Shown here: one piece after another, positions 12,541 to 49,392 of the stretch
Layout of the letters: the number at the start of each line of letters is the position of its first letter
How positions within the stretch are numbered: position 1 is the first letter of the stretch
Assembly (NCBI RefSeq): GCF_954871325.1
Contig: NC_088776.1
Location: 54,268,569 to 54,332,568, forward strand
Direction of reading: 5' to 3'
Source: Gordionus sp. m RMFG-2023
Lineage: Eukaryota; Nematomorpha; Gordioida; Chordodea; Parachordodidae
Length of the DNA stretch: 64,000 nucleotides
Made by a program: the position numbers and the translations under genes
The notes under the pieces: generated by a model
Told to the model about the DNA's origin: nothing
What the model saw: only the letters and a program-made list of their open reading frames with translations
The model's database searches: none

Positions 12541-12960
12541 CCGGTATAATTCTAGTATATTTTCCAGGTATCTTTGGCGTTAGGCTCACCACATAAGATT
12601 TCTTAGAATGTTTTTTTTCTAACTCATTTATCTAATTGCGCCAGTGGTCGATCCTTCAGGCATTAAGCCAAACTGGATTCTTTATTTCGACCATATCTCT
12701 TCCATTTTTTTTCGAAGAGGTATTGACAGTGGGACATTAGTTTGAGGTTTCTGTAATTTTGACAATTATGTGGATCAACTTTATTTTGAGATAGGAACTT
12801 AATAGCTATGCCTCCATTTTTATATAATTTCTTCACTTTCCAGCATTTTAGAGAGTATTCTTTCATTAACTAGTGACTTAAGACTTAAAACTATCAGGGC
12901 CTCTTGCTTTACCCTTTTTTTCATGCGTTTTAGGCCACATATTATTTCTTGCTTTGTTAT

Positions 12961-14102
12961 AGATTCAATTGCGTTCTTTTTATATTGAGTGTTTATCTAG
13001 ATGCTAAAAATATACTTTTATCTCTTTATTTTACCCCTTTATTATCAATTTTCCTTTATTTATTTTTTAAATAATCATAAATTTCAAAGTCCTCACTTTT
13101 AATACGACCAATATTTTATTTATTTATAAAAAAAAAAATTTCATTGACTTTTTTTCCTTTCTTCTTTATCATTAGATTTATATCAAATTATTTCTATTTT
13201 TTTTTTCGTATCGATTTTATCAATTTTTAGTTGTATTTACTTGTACTAATATTATTTTAAAAAGTATAATTTTTTGGATATTTTTTTTTTGCAAAATTAG
13301 TTTTGACCGTTAATTTATGAAGATGGTTGAAGCTTTTAAGTAACTTCATCAATCATATGAAGCATTTTTATAATAAATAAGTATATTTTCATGGATTTAT
13401 TAATGCTTTATTTTTTAATATTTTATTATTAGACATGAGGAATTTTCAAAACTTGCGACTCCTCCTAAAGAGTTGATCATCTCACTTAGCCCCGACACAA
13501 AAATATATTATATTATTTCTTACGAGATTAAATTTTTTTCGTTAAAAACATATTCGAATTCTTAGCTGATTCATTGGAATATAAATATAATTTTTAGACA
13601 TTATAAATTTAGTAACTGTTGACTTTCGTCCAAGTATTTAATATATTTAATTTAAAAAAAAACATTTTCGGCAGAATATTCTTCGAATATTTCTTGACGC
13701 GGAAAGAGGCGAATTTTCTCAAAAACATGTTTTCCCTAACAATTTGTGTTGAATTCGGGATCAAAATTATTTATTTCCTAAATTCTTAATTTTTTGCATT
13801 TATTTTAAAAAATAAAAATTATGCTTTGTTAAATAGGCGATCATTTTTTTTTAAAAAAAAATCAATAAAATAGTATTACTTCTTCTCCTCCCCCCAACCA
13901 TATTCAAAATATCGGATATCCTAACATTTTATATATATTTACGACTTACTCCCCCCTTCTATCCTGAAGAGGTTATTGTGCCATATGAAGAATCATTTCG
14001 ACCTCATTTTAAGCTAAAACAAAACTTTACTTTTTCGCGCATTCCTCGCTCCCAACCGCCGTAAATTTCGATATCATTATCATTTTAATCCTTCTATAAA
14101 TC
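12961..14102. other. stretch upstream of the calcium-pump gene
   Basis: Mostly A+T-rich sequence without a recognised gene. The last 75 bases before the start codon are richer in C and contain TTTTTCGCGCATTCC, plausibly 5' UTR or proximal promoter. No TATA box or initiator can be placed with confidence. A TAA at 14097-14099, in frame with the ATG at 14103, limits the reading frame on the 5' side. Confidence 0.35.
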
Positions 14103-38053
<23,951 letters not shown>

Positions 38054-38256
38054 TTGGAGAAAAAGCTGCTATGTGTTGTGTTATAATATAAGAATGAAGC
38101 GCGAATTTCTATTTTAAAAAGAAAATAATGATGAATATTAAGAACAAGCATTTTATGAATGATAAAAGGTTGTATAAATATTTTCAATTACTATTAAATA
38201 ATAATCATTATAGCTAAATCATCATCTGCCGTAGTAAATGAAATTCATTAGATATG

Positions 38257-38262
38257 AATAAA
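38257..38262 (+). promoter_or_regulatory. polyadenylation signal AATAAA, 204 bases after stop of PMCA form A
   Basis: A canonical hexamer. In DNA this rich in A and T such hexamers also occur by chance, so the position supports it rather than proves it. Confidence 0.4.
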
Positions 38263-39831
38263 GGTCAGGCATTTTGTGATTTTATCTTAAAATCTTTCTT
38301 GTAGACTTAATTTTTTTTTATATAATGCTTTTAAACAAAATCTAATGACTGTACATTTAACATCCTCTGATATATCCATATATGGATGGGTGCGTTGTAT
38401 TACTTTATTTATTTCGAATAATGTACAATACTTTTAGAATGTGATAATTTAATTAGCTATTGTTTTTAAAATTATGATTATGGAATATAGTAGACATCCT
38501 TTTATATATATACACAAACTTTACCTTTTTTTTCTTCTTGTCAATAGTTAAATCACACTTGCCCCAGTAATCTGCATGCATTTGTCAACAACATTCATGA
38601 TGTATATAAATATTAAATCATTTTCAGAACTGAGCTTTTCAGGACATTCATTCGTCTTTTTTTGTATATCGAATATATTAGATTTTCTTGCTTATATTTA
38701 TCCCATCCACCCGACACCAACCTTTTATTTTATTAATAATTCAATTCACGTAGAGACAATTAATAGCTGTTATTAAATTTTTTTTTAAAATGTTTGTCTT
38801 GACCGTAACATTATTTAATAGTTTCTGCATAGCCCCACTTCCTCTGAACATAACAAAAAATCAAACTGTTTTTAGGAGAAATTTTATCTCTAGAAAAATT
38901 GTAGCCGCAAAAATAATGTAATGTACATAAATACATATTTTATACGTATATTTTTTTATATAATTTTGTTTATATTTGGCAAAATCAAATTTTTGAAATT
39001 TTTTTTTTGCGCTGATAACTAATATTTTATTATTAATAATTTTGTATTCTTGAATTATCAAAAATATGTAAGGAGCCCCCTCCCTGGCATCGCTTTTTAT
39101 AATAATTATGTTGGTTTCTTTTTTTAAAAAAAAAATAAAATACATTTTTAATTAATATTATACAATTTAAAAAAAAAAAGATGTACATTTTCAAATGTAA
39201 TAATAATTGGCTTTATATATATAAAATTTCTCACTCTTTTCCTCGCGAAATTATTTTTTAAATAATGTTTATTATTTTAAATAAAGTTTTTTTTTAAAGA
39301 AAACATGTATATTTTTAAGAAAAGTCTTCATAATTTTTTTTTAGTAAGAAAAATTTATATTTCAAATAAAATATAAAAATTAAATTATTTTAAAAAAAAA
39401 TTAACCTTTTTAAAACGAAGGTGATAGGAGGTACTAGATCTGACAGTATAATTCCTGCCTCTGCTAGCAAGAATCAAGTAGATCAAGCTGTAAGATCTTT
39501 TCATAATTCTTCTTCAAAAAAAAAATTTACACAAATTAATTACTTTTGCTAACAAAAACAAAATCTTTCAGCCTTTATTTTGTTCCGATTTTTTTTGTGA
39601 TAACATTGTTTTATTTAATATATATATAAATTTTTTGCCTTTCTTTCCTTGGTGATTCTCTTGTTTTTCGTTGCTAATTTTTTTTTTATTATTATCTAGC
39701 GATCGGCTTTTTTTTATAAAAAGAGGTCTTGCCAAAAAATCTAATAGCGTTGAAATCGTGAGGTAGCTCGATTCTGCTTAATCATTTTTTTTTTAATTTA
39801 ATGTCATATTTTTTTTTTAGTGACGATCAAC

Positions 39832-39960
39832 TAAGCCGGTTCAGACGACTTCACATGCCGGAAAAAAAATCCAAAAATAAAGGAAGTCGGGCTGCATTCA
39901 GATCAGGCTTTGGAAACCATTTGGGAATTACTTATTCTTGTCCACCGAACTGAAAGTAAC
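39832..39960 (+). other. possible further 3' exon of the PMCA gene (unproven)
   Basis: A long T run and AG directly precede TGACGATC. In one frame (two bases carried in) the segment reads DDQLSRFRRLHMPEKKS, then NKGSRAAFRSGFGNHLG, and ends at a TGA after 43 residues. It is basic and less A+T-rich than its surroundings. I could not find an upstream exon in the right phase, so this may be chance or an old element. Confidence 0.2.
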
Positions 39961-41016
39961 TATATTCCATACGGTTTTCCAAACACTCGGTCCAAATACA
40001 TCCCCGACCACATTACTTTTGAGAAATAATTTTGATTGTGAAGAAGTTCGAAGCGGTTTCAGTTGATCTTTTACTATTTCACCCTTTAACACTTATCTTT
40101 TTTTCCCGTTTATATGTTGGTAATAAATACTATATAATCTATTAACATTTCTTATTAACAAAAAAATAGTAATAATGAGACAAGTTTCTAATTTATAAAA
40201 AGAAAAAATTAGCATGTATATTAAAATAACAGCGAGGGACTATTGGTTATTAAATCGGGTTAAATAATATTAAATTACCCAAAAAAACGTATTAGTTCTT
40301 GTAGTGTTTGGGTATATTTTTTAAAAAAGAAATGACGCAAATATAAAAACTATTTTTTGTGTGTGTGATCTTTGCATGAAACTTTTCAAAACGCAGTGTA
40401 TAACAATTATGAGGCGTCCTTAATCAGCATGGTGTAAAAATAAATAAATAATTTAACTAATTATGTCACGGTTTAAAATCAAATTAATAACTGTATAATT
40501 TGTATGAGTTTTGCCTTTTGGGGTGAATTAAAATATTTTGGAAATGTATAGTTTTATGTGTTGTTATGGCGTGCTCTTTTGTACATGTCGTCTTCCTCCT
40601 TCTAACATAAATAACATGCGTGAAAAGCTTTGTTCGATATTGACTTATGTGAATCTCTCAAATACTTTTTTTTTAATTTTATTTTTTAAAACATCATGTT
40701 TATTGTAATAATTATATTTAATAAATAACATTTGTTATATTATTTGCTATTTTATATGATACCATATTTTAACCAAAATTGGATCTTCTCCGTTACTCAA
40801 CTCAAATCCCAAATAATGATGATAATCAACAATATTCTGGCGGAAAAAAAACTGAATTCTCTTTTTTTCAAAATTTGCGTGCAAAATTCTTTTAAATTTT
40901 AAATGTTTGCTTCCATCTAAAACTTCACGAATCGACTTAATTATTACGAAATTTCACAATTTTATTTACAATAAATTAATTCACGGATACTCAAAAAAAA
41001 TGATTGGCAAAAAAAG

Positions 41017-41268
41017 ATGAGAGTAGTTAGCGCCTTCAGAGGTAGCAGAACCTTCGGCCGGCTTGACCAGTTCCCCCACGAGAGAACGACCGGAGCACGT
41101 GACAGTCCTTCCCTTCATTCGTTGCTCTCTCAACAACCACACCAAAAAGTCAGGGGCTTTAAGTCAGCCATCCCCGTGTCCCATATATCCGCCCGTCGTC
41201 TTTCACCGCCTAGGGAGCAGGCCGAGTTTAACGCCAAAGCCTTCAATAGTGCAGAAACGGCCGTTTAA
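41017..41268 (+). CDS. PMCA alternative last exon B (short tail with PDZ-binding terminus)
   Basis: Begins MRVVSAFRGSRTFGRL, again completing the calmodulin helix after QTQ of exon 19 in phase 0, so it can replace exon A (LRVVNAFKSN). The 83-residue tail is rich in Arg, Ser, Pro and His and ends SAETAV. The last four residues ETAV fit a class I PDZ ligand (T at -2, V at 0), as in vertebrate PMCA b-forms that end ETSL or ETSV. The full form B would be 1226 residues. The acceptor is poor in pyrimidines (GGCAAAAAAAG|AT), so use of this exon may need help. Identity as a PMCA exon is firm from the RVV-AF match; alternative use is inferred. Confidence 0.82.
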   Translation: MRVVSAFRGSRTFGRLDQFPHERTTGARDSPSLHSLLSQQPHQKVRGFKSAIPVSHISARRLSPPREQAEFNAKAFNSAETAV

Positions 41269-41601
41269 ATATGGAAAGAAAGAAAGAAGAAAAAAATCGA
41301 ATGTTAAAAAGTTAAGATTCTGTACATTTTTTATTGTATGTTATAGAAAAATGGATACGTAATATATATATATACCTAAGAATTTTTTGTAATTTAAATT
41401 TAAGATTGATTATTTTTAATTCTTTTTACATTGCCTCAACGAAGATAACGAAGTTGAAAACGGTTATTTATTGAATTCTTCATTTATTCTAGGCATTCAT
41501 TTGAGTTAGCAAACATCACTTACGTCACATTTTTAATATATCATTTTGGCTCCAATATACTTATATATTTTTTTTAACAAAAGAAGTGTGAACCTAAAGT
41601 A

Positions 41602-41607
41602 ATAAAC
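41602..41607 (+). promoter_or_regulatory. polyadenylation signal AATAAA after PMCA last exon B
   Basis: The hexamer lies 334 bases after the TAA of form B. It is plausible but not unique in this A+T-rich sequence. Confidence 0.3.
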
Positions 41608-44600
41608 GCGATTTTTTCCTGATTCTAATCATTTATATATTGACGCCGATTGTGAATTTTTTTTTTTTAAATAACAAATTTTGTCTTCTTTGAAGTAAAT
41701 AAGTTAATCTTAATCTTTTATAATTTCAATATTTTATTTTTGTACAGTTATCTTCAATATTTTATTTATGATTATGAACACGGTGATTTTCAAGCTTAGA
41801 ATTTCTCCTCTTTTTTTGCGATTAAGTTTTTATAAAATATGAACCGGTAATAATTATAATTCCAAAAACCATTTTCTTTTATACTATGATTTCAACCTAG
41901 GGAGATTAGTTTAATGACTTTATTAGTTTTAGTATCAGCTATTTTTAATAATTACAAATCATGTTAGATTTTTGGTAAAATTTAATTTCTATAAGATCTA
42001 TGAAAGGTTTAAAGCTCCGAAAATTATGACTTTCATCTGTATTTAGCTTTCTAAACATTAATTGTGATTGAGTAAATATTAAATTATATCATTTATTTAT
42101 TCCTATTATTTTATTTTGTTTTCAAATTTAATATAAATCTTTCTACCCTTGCCCATTATTTATTATCATGAATATTATTAACGCTTCGTAAAATCCTTAA
42201 TAATTATTTTTCGACTCAATATTGTTTCGTTCTTTTATAAAATATTATAATCCGTCATTTATAGTTAGCGCGAATTATACAAAATATGCTATATAATTTG
42301 TATTCATCGCCGCTAATTCGTGCTAACTGTGAATTGAAAGGTAAATTAGAAAAAGCTATTTTTTAAAAAAAAATTTATTACAATTTAATGACCTTATAAC
42401 TTTATCTCGAAGCTATACCCCTTTAAGTCTGTTTTTTTTAAGAGTCCCCTTTTTAAATTTATCGACGTTTCATTTCCCAGTACACAATGATTATTGTAAT
42501 AATTGTAACAATATAAATTTTTATTTTCCTTCGATTTTGTATATTTATGATAATGACTTATGTGTAAAAAAAAATTTTACCTTGAGTTTTTTTTTAGAGA
42601 CTAATGAAATTGCTTTTATGTTTTTTTTACCACTCTATATACATAAATTATTAAAAATTGAAATTTATCAAAAAAAAATATGGCAATTTGATAATATGTT
42701 CCACCTATTCTGCTAATTCCTTATTGATTATCGAGTTAAAACTGCATGATGTGTAATTTTGATTACCCAATGACGATTTAGTCACTTCTTTCCATGATTT
42801 GTCCGTCAACAGCACTCATTGTTAGTTAATAAATAATTCTACGTAAATTTGGCTTGGCTATCTTCATCAACCATCATTTCATCTTTTATATGTATTTTAA
42901 AAATTGATTGACTAATTACTAAAAAAACGATTTTTAAATGCTAAATTATTTCAAGGTGATCACTTTTTAAATATGTATCCAATTTAAAGTGAATACAAAA
43001 GATTACACATCCAATTGGTTTTTTTTATCGGTCTTACTTTGTACGCGGAAGCATAAATGAAATTTTAATGATCTTTATGAAACATCGAATTAAGTAAAAT
43101 CTTTTTTAAAAAAAGTAGGAAAACCGGCATTAGAAATCTTAATCAGAAATTTTATGTAAATATATAAGACAAGGAGCGAGCTGACTAGGTGCTTAGGGCT
43201 CCACGAGATTCTTCTTCAATGATAATGCTACCTAGACGATTCATTCATTTAAATGTATATCAATACGAATTAGCGCTTTATGCGCTATTTTTGTGCCGTG
43301 CAAAAAATTTGCATTAAAATTTAATGGTAACTTTTCGAATGACCAGATTTGTATTCTTATTGCATTTTAATGAATAAATCAGCAGTCGAGGTGAAGTATA
43401 TATCATTGGTAACTTTTCACTCGGGCCTAAAAGATAACCACACTGCCAGCTTTCGGTCTGCTCCTTATTGTGTCATGTGTCAGCAAGTGATAAGTTTATT
43501 TGATAATTGTATGCCTCCTGTTTAATCGTTTCTATTCGGCTAGCTGATATTTAAATAAAGCCAGAAAGGATGGGCTTAAATTTATGTGGGAAATGGAAAA
43601 TGACCCTATTTTCATAGTCGCTTTTTGTTAATAAAATTATTACATTTTATATCACCTAGAAAAGATTGTGTAAATTAAATTACCAATAAGACTGCACTAG
43701 GACCAGCATGTATGATTAAGCCATTATTTGTGTTTACTATATCTTTTTTTAAAGAAAATTATTAGTTAGTATAAATATATTTACTTCATTCGTTTGATTC
43801 GCCCAATTTGGATGAGCATATACGTTGTCAATACCCCTTGGATGATTAACCGGAATATATCATTAACAAAAATATTTGCATAATCTGATGTAAAAAGAAA
43901 TATGTTTTAAAAATTTGTTAAGAAGATAATTTTGATTTTCTTATAAAAAAAATTTTATCAAAAATGTTTTTTCTTCTGATGATATAGTACTCAATATATT
44001 AATAATCATAATCTAAGCCATCATTAACTTGATTTTGAAATCAAGGAGGAATAACAATTTTAATAACATCCCCTGGCAAGCATAGCCAAAAGATTAGCAG
44101 AAAGTGCTACTTTACCATATTAAAAACTTTGATTCATTTAATTTTTATAAAGCAAATATGACTGGAATTAATTATACATATGTAATAGGTGATGAATATG
44201 AAAAAATATCTTGTTCAAAACGCCAAACTCAATACCAGAATATAATAGTTTATGCTATTTAAGAAAATTAAATTTTGTCTTCAGTTCTTTATAATCAAAA
44301 ATATAATTATATTTTTTATTTTTTTATGAGGTATAAAATAAATTAACCAAACCCCCCACCCCACCCCCATAAATAAATAAATAAACCTTCCCATTAATTA
44401 TTTTTAAAAATATATTTGGTGGCTATGACATAGAACTATTGAATATATTTAAAAAATATTTGCAATAGGATAATGATTACAATGCCATATCTCCTAATGA
44501 GTTTCGCTCAACCTGTATGTTTCCTTATTTATTCATTAATCCATACCTATACATAAAAAATTTTTGAAAGGAAAAATATGCCGACCAAATCTTCTACCTC

Positions 44601-46017
44601 CTAAATATTTTTCCCCTTTAAGCCATATCGTCACCTGAAAATTAGGTTAATCCATATCCACATTTTGTCAAAAGTTTTTTTTACCATAAAATTAATTCCT
44701 TATAATTATACTATTTTATTTACATAAATAATCTGAAATATTTATATTATCCTATGTAAAACAATAAACTTAATTTCTACAATTGCTCTCCTGTAAATAC
44801 AAAATGTGTAGAGATGGAATAATCTAATTCTCAGGCGAAGATATTTATAGTAAATCGATTGTTAATACAAAAAATTCCATATTATTTATGAATGTTATCC
44901 AAATTGTCTATTTAATCAACACAATCATAATCAAAAAAAATTTCCAGTCAATATAATTTAAGATAAGTTTTCACCATATATTGCTACGATCTAAAAAAAA
45001 ATTAGTCCCAAGCATGTATACTGTGTTAAGATATTATCAGCGAATGAATAATTTAAAATCTAAATGACCATTTATTTTATCCGTAATCTACAAATATTGT
45101 TTATTTTTACTTTATCCTACCACCTTGAATTTACCCTTTTAGGGCAAATACTTCCTACTCTTTCTGCTCTTGAGACGATTAATAATAGAAGTTTCTACAT
45201 TCTAAACAATATTTTTGGACTGCTAAACATTACCCGACATTATACATATATCAATATTAATATATGTCATTATACATATAATTTCTACATTACTACAATG
45301 AACTTATAAAAAAACTAATACCTCTATTTAAATTTAAAAGCACATGATTCACTCTACACTTCAGTGATAATAATAATTCCATATCAAAAGGATCAACCAG
45401 TTCATTATTTATTTTAAAAGTAGTTTAAATTGTGTTATTACAGTCTATCGGAGCAATTAGTTATTCAAAGCCTAAATATTTGAATCAATCCAATATAAAT
45501 GCCCTTTACATTTGAAATTTCGAAATTTGAAATAAAATAGTAATGACGCAAGTAGTATATTTTATTAATAAAAAGTTGAATGAACCTTTTGTCTGCATAT
45601 GGGAGCAACTAGGCTTTATAATCTCAGGGGGGATCAAAAATTATTAACAAAATTACCTACTTTTCATTTAGCTAAAATATATTATAAAAAAAATTTTGGT
45701 GAGGTTCTTCAAATTCTTCAGGGGGCTATACGCCTCTCCCATTGACGCTACTACCTGCAACATCATAGTCTATATACTAAATATTATATATTTTGACAAA
45801 AAAATAAATTAGGAATCCAAAATAACTTTGAACCATGATAATATCATTGATCAATAGATCTAAACTTTCTTAAGGTTAAAATTTATTTAAAAATTTTCCA
45901 ATCCTTAGATAGATATATCCAAATAAAGATTGAAGTACTCCATTCTTAAATATTATTTAGTATAATAGTTGTAGCATACGTATATCCTATGTATATCACT
46001 CGCACTTAGGTCCGTGA
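41608..46017. other. 4.4-kb intergenic stretch without a recognised gene
   Basis: A+T-rich throughout. One hairpin repeat (42261-42337) is listed. Around 45625-45775 two G/C-rich words (CTCAGGGGGG and CAGGGGGCTATACGCCTCTC) resemble transposon ends also seen near 57911-57995, but no boundaries could be set. An 81-codon ORF at 45064-45309 is hydrophobic and A+T-biased without a family motif. Confidence 0.5.
42261..42337. repeat. short hairpin repeat, copy 2
   Basis: ATAGTTAGCGCGAATTA at the left pairs with TAATTCGTGCTAACTGT at the right. The arms match those at 22966-23025; the loops differ. Confidence 0.65.
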
Positions 46018-46585
46018 AGTTGGCGGAACGATTTGAGGATCTATTAACAAAATCTACGCCAATTATTAGAGTCTTTAATTGATCTTCATACCAGGCATCG
46101 GCGAAATCAAAGTTAAGTGAGTTATAAGCAAAATAAGGATAGTGTAAAATTTTAAGCTGGCGGAACGACTTGAGGAATTACCAAAACTTGTACAATTGTG
46201 TAGTCCGTTAATTGATCTTAATTTATCTTCAATCCAGAATCAAACGTTACTGAATTATTAGCAAAATAAGAAAGTTTTGGCACTTTGCCAAAACCTAAAA
46301 TAGGCAAGATAATTTTCTGAAACTTGGCAATTATTTAGTATTTAATTTGTTCTTTAGTATTTTTCAATCTGGATATCCATAACACTAACCGTAACTGTGT
46401 TATACTTATATCCATTTAAAAAGCATGAAGTGGGTGGAATTACTTAAAGAAAGTGAGGAGTAATTACCGAAACTTATATCAATGTGTTGCCAGTTAATTG
46501 ATTCACCAGAATCTTAAATCGTATATCAACAAAATGAACCGCTCGTGAGTTATGGGTATAAAAAAGTATTGGCATTTTGCCAAAA
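46018..46585. repeat. divergent tandem repeat, about three units
   Basis: Units start near 46018, 46154 and 46427. Each begins GAAGTTGGCGGAACGA or a variant, continues with GACTTGAGGAATTACC, then TTAATTGATCTTC, and ends near GAGTTATAAGCAAAAT. The last two also share TTTTGGCA and TTTGCCAAAA. Unit lengths differ, so they have diverged by indels. No protein motif is seen in any frame. Confidence 0.6.
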
Positions 46586-46641
46586 TCTAAAAAGAGAAAT
46601 CATTTTTTAGCCATCGTGATTTTTATAATTATGTCTAATTC

Positions 46642-46806
46642 GCCAGGTTTTTTTATTAGTCCCTAATATCCAAATAGCCAGGTTTTTTTATTAGCAAACT
46701 TTCCCAAAATCTAAATTATCCAGGTTCTCTTTATCAGTAACCTTTTCCCCAATGTCACAATTAGACAGATTCTTTTATCAGTACCCTTTTTCCAATGTTT
46801 AAATTA
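46642..46806. repeat. short divergent tandem repeat, four units
   Basis: Four neighbouring units carry CCAGGTTTTTTTATTAG or a variant (CCAGGTTCTCTTTATCAG, GACAGATTCTTTTATCAG), followed by a CCCTTTTCCCAATGT-like stretch. They are spaced about 36-50 bases apart. Confidence 0.6.
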
Positions 46807-48704
46807 CCATAGATCAATAATCATAATTCATAAACCAAATTACCATGCAAATGTGACACTATCATTAGTATCCATGTTTTCACAATATTACTTCCCATAG
46901 TGTTTCATTTTTATTGAGTCATCAATTTATCAAAATTAATTTTATATCATCACTATTTCAATAAATCCCCAAATTAATTATGACATATCCAAAATCTCAA
47001 AATCATATTTGATTTCATTTAACTTTGTTCATGCCAGATGGCTCTTCATATTTGATAAATATTTCCCATAATCAATAAGATCCCAAATCAATACCCAAAA
47101 TCCAATAATTATTCAATTCATTTTTCATTTGTACCAAATTAACTATTTCGTATCTTTATTATTTTATTCCTTTTTCCAATTCATTCATTACGCAATTTTT
47201 CTTTTTCAGCAATTATAATAATTCATTCAATATCAGAACCATTATATAATCAAAACTCATTCATTCCAATATTCCATAATTTATTTACCATCGGGACCCG
47301 GATTGAACCAGATTGAACCTCTAAATCGTATCTGAACCGTAACCGAACCGCTATAATTATTTTTTTGAAGGAGTAAAAAAACCTTTAGAAAAAAAGTTAA
47401 CCGGTTTAAACTGGTTTCAGCAAAATAAAATAAATGATTTTACATTTTATTACATTCTTTTTTTTGTGTTAATTACACATTTTACCATATCTGCGTCGTT
47501 ATTTATAATTATTAAATGATCAAAATATTTGTTTAATATCCATAAGAGGTATGTATTAATTTTTCACCATTGCTTAAATTGATCCACAATCTTTTAAGCT
47601 TCATATAGTATTAAATAATTCCTATTTCATATATTTTAGTAGCAAAATATCTAAATAACCAATTTTTGATCTAGTTGTATTTAATTAATCTAAAAAATCA
47701 TCAGTTTTATATATTGGGAATCAAATAAATTTGAATATCGAAAATTATATGCTCTTATAGTACTTCTGGTTCCATTTGTGTTATCGCCATAACGAACAAA
47801 TATGAATCCACTTATATTAGAAATATGTTCAAATAATATATTTATAATGAGTTATAATTTTTTATATTTTTTTATATATTACTCATAGATACTTATAATA
47901 AATATAAATTAATAATCATATATTTTATAAATAAACAATTTTTTTAGAAAAATAGAATATATACTACACTAGATACCTCGGCATATTTTTAGAATTTTAT
48001 TGAAGAGAAGACTCGACCCATAAATTCAAAATCGATTTTGTAATTTTATAATTAAAATGTAATTTTATTTAAATTTTCCGGATCTAATGCAGCGGAATAA
48101 AAACTTTATTATTAACTTAAAGTGATGGCAAAATTTAATAAATAACATTTATGATTAAAATCTTTATACGATAGTGTTCCTTCAATAAAAATAATTTAAA
48201 AATAATTCTAATCGTAATGAACATTTACATTTAGTTGATTCGAACCGAAACTTTATAAATTTTTACTTAAATATCGTAACCATTTTAATATATGCTTATT
48301 TGTTTTTTAATATATATTTTTAATTATTTAGTATATATATATATATATCCTATTCTATTCTATTAAATAAAGAAATATATTAATAGGACAAATATAAAAA
48401 AAAAACTTTTGATATGAAAAATAATCAAATCAAACAATTGTGATATGAATTTAGCAAGGACCCGAACATTTATTTATAACAGTTCATTTGGTTACGATTA
48501 AAGTTTGTAAAAAATTATAATACAATCACTTCAAAACATATTATAAATTTATAATTTAAAACTTTTAAATAAAAATTTTACCTTTTTTTTTAATTGACTA
48601 AACGTAAAAGCGAAAGTGTTCCTCAAAGACAAAGAAAATATTCAAAATTCATATAAAATAAAAGGAACATCATATACTAGGATTTACAATTTTTTATATA
48701 TTTA
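46807..48704. other. intergenic stretch; first 480 bases strikingly poor in G
   Basis: From about 46815 to 47290 the plus strand is made of A, C and T with very few G residues, giving strong strand asymmetry. A GAACC-rich patch at 47290-47350 resembles MITE ends without a clear partner. No gene is recognised. Confidence 0.4.
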
Positions 48705-48811
48705 TTCACGAACAGGGTTGCCAGGTCAAAATTTTCAAATTGTGGGAGAAATTAGGTATTTTGTAAGAGAAATATAAAAATTGTGGGAGAAATTGCTAAA
48801 AAAAAATTTTT

Positions 48812-48830
48812 TGCAGGCCTTCGGCCTGCA
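48812..48830. repeat. perfect GC-rich hairpin in hAT subterminal region
   Basis: TGCAGGCCTTCGGCCTGCA: an 8-bp G+C-rich stem, or longer if the TTCG centre is counted as pairing, in otherwise very A+T-rich DNA. Confidence 0.7.
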
Positions 48831-48896
48831 AAGGACCGGGATTTAGAATTGACTTAGTTATCCACTTATTATTTTTTATAAATATAAAATCTAATC

Positions 48897-49202
48897 TATT
48901 TTCCAAAATAAAATAGGTAATTATTTTTCAAAATAAAATAGCTAACTTTTTTTAAAATAAAATAGCTAACTTTTTTTCAAAATAAAATAGCCAACTATTT
49001 TTCAAAATAAAATAGCCAACTATTTTTCAAAATAAAATAGCCAACTATTTTTCAAAATAAAATATCCAACTCTTTTTCAAAATAAAATAGCCTAACTATT
49101 TTTCAAAATAAAATATCCAACTCTTTTTCAAAATAAAATAGTTAACTATTTTCCAAAATAAAATACCCAACTATTTTTCAAAATAGGTAATTACTGTACG
49201 AC
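48897..49202. repeat. minisatellite, about 12 units of 24-25 bp
   Basis: The unit is close to TTTTTCAAAATAAAATAGCC followed by AACTA; variants have GGTAA, GCTAAC, ATCCAAC or CCCAAC at the variable end. It lies about 185 bases inside the left end of the hAT element and is probably a subterminal repeat array of that family. Confidence 0.85.
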
Positions 49203-49392
49203 ACAAAATTTCTTAGAGTACTATCTTTATTATTAAAAAAACATATTGATTTATTATAATATATTAATTTTGTTTAAAAATAATAACCAACGATCTTTTT
49301 TAAATACAAAAGAATGTAAACAAGATAAAATTTTATAAAAAATTGTAATTTTACAATGTAAAAAAATAAATGGGGGAAGGGAATATGATATT

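Larger units (their letters stand above)
11860..12960 (-). mobile_element. RTE-type LINE fragment (reverse-transcriptase part and C-terminal end)
   Basis: Minus-strand frames read, from high to low coordinates: ICGLKRMKK near 12950-12920, then NCQNYRNLKLMSH (about 12760-12715, matching the C-x-N-Y-R-G-I-x-L-x-S-H motif of RTE polymerases), then FPIAEGVHQE near 12360 (the F-x-I-x-x-G-x-x-Q-G motif), and at 12166-11963 KIRNINILGSLKG followed by NRQR (the I-R-N-E-x-I-R-G-S-L block near the RTE C terminus). The parts are in the right order but frames shift and stops intervene, and the fingers, palm and 5' end are mostly missing. Two tandem duplications sit inside it. The LINE call is firm, the RTE clade likely. 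Confidence 0.7.
38054..41016 (+). other. 3' UTR of form A and intron before last exon B
   Basis: A polyadenylation signal at 38257-38262 suits form A. Further right the sequence is A+T-rich, with two more complex patches at about 39418-39500 and 39832-39960 discussed as possible extra exons. No mobile element is bounded here. Confidence 0.6.

Noticed and set aside
12663-12866. Minus-strand ORF considered as a host gene
   Set aside because: It contains NCQNYRNLKLMSH, a reverse-transcriptase block of an RTE LINE.
41063-41362. 99-codon ORF overlapping PMCA last exon B in another frame
   Set aside because: The other frame gives RVVSAFR and ends ETAV, a clear PMCA tail; this one is a shadow.
45064-45309. 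81-codon hydrophobic ORF
   Set aside because: Its composition is that of the surrounding A+T-rich DNA and no family motif is visible.
48897-49202. Regular 25-bp repeats considered as a CRISPR array
   Set aside because: There are no spacers between units, the host is eukaryotic, and it lies inside a hAT element; it is a minisatellite.
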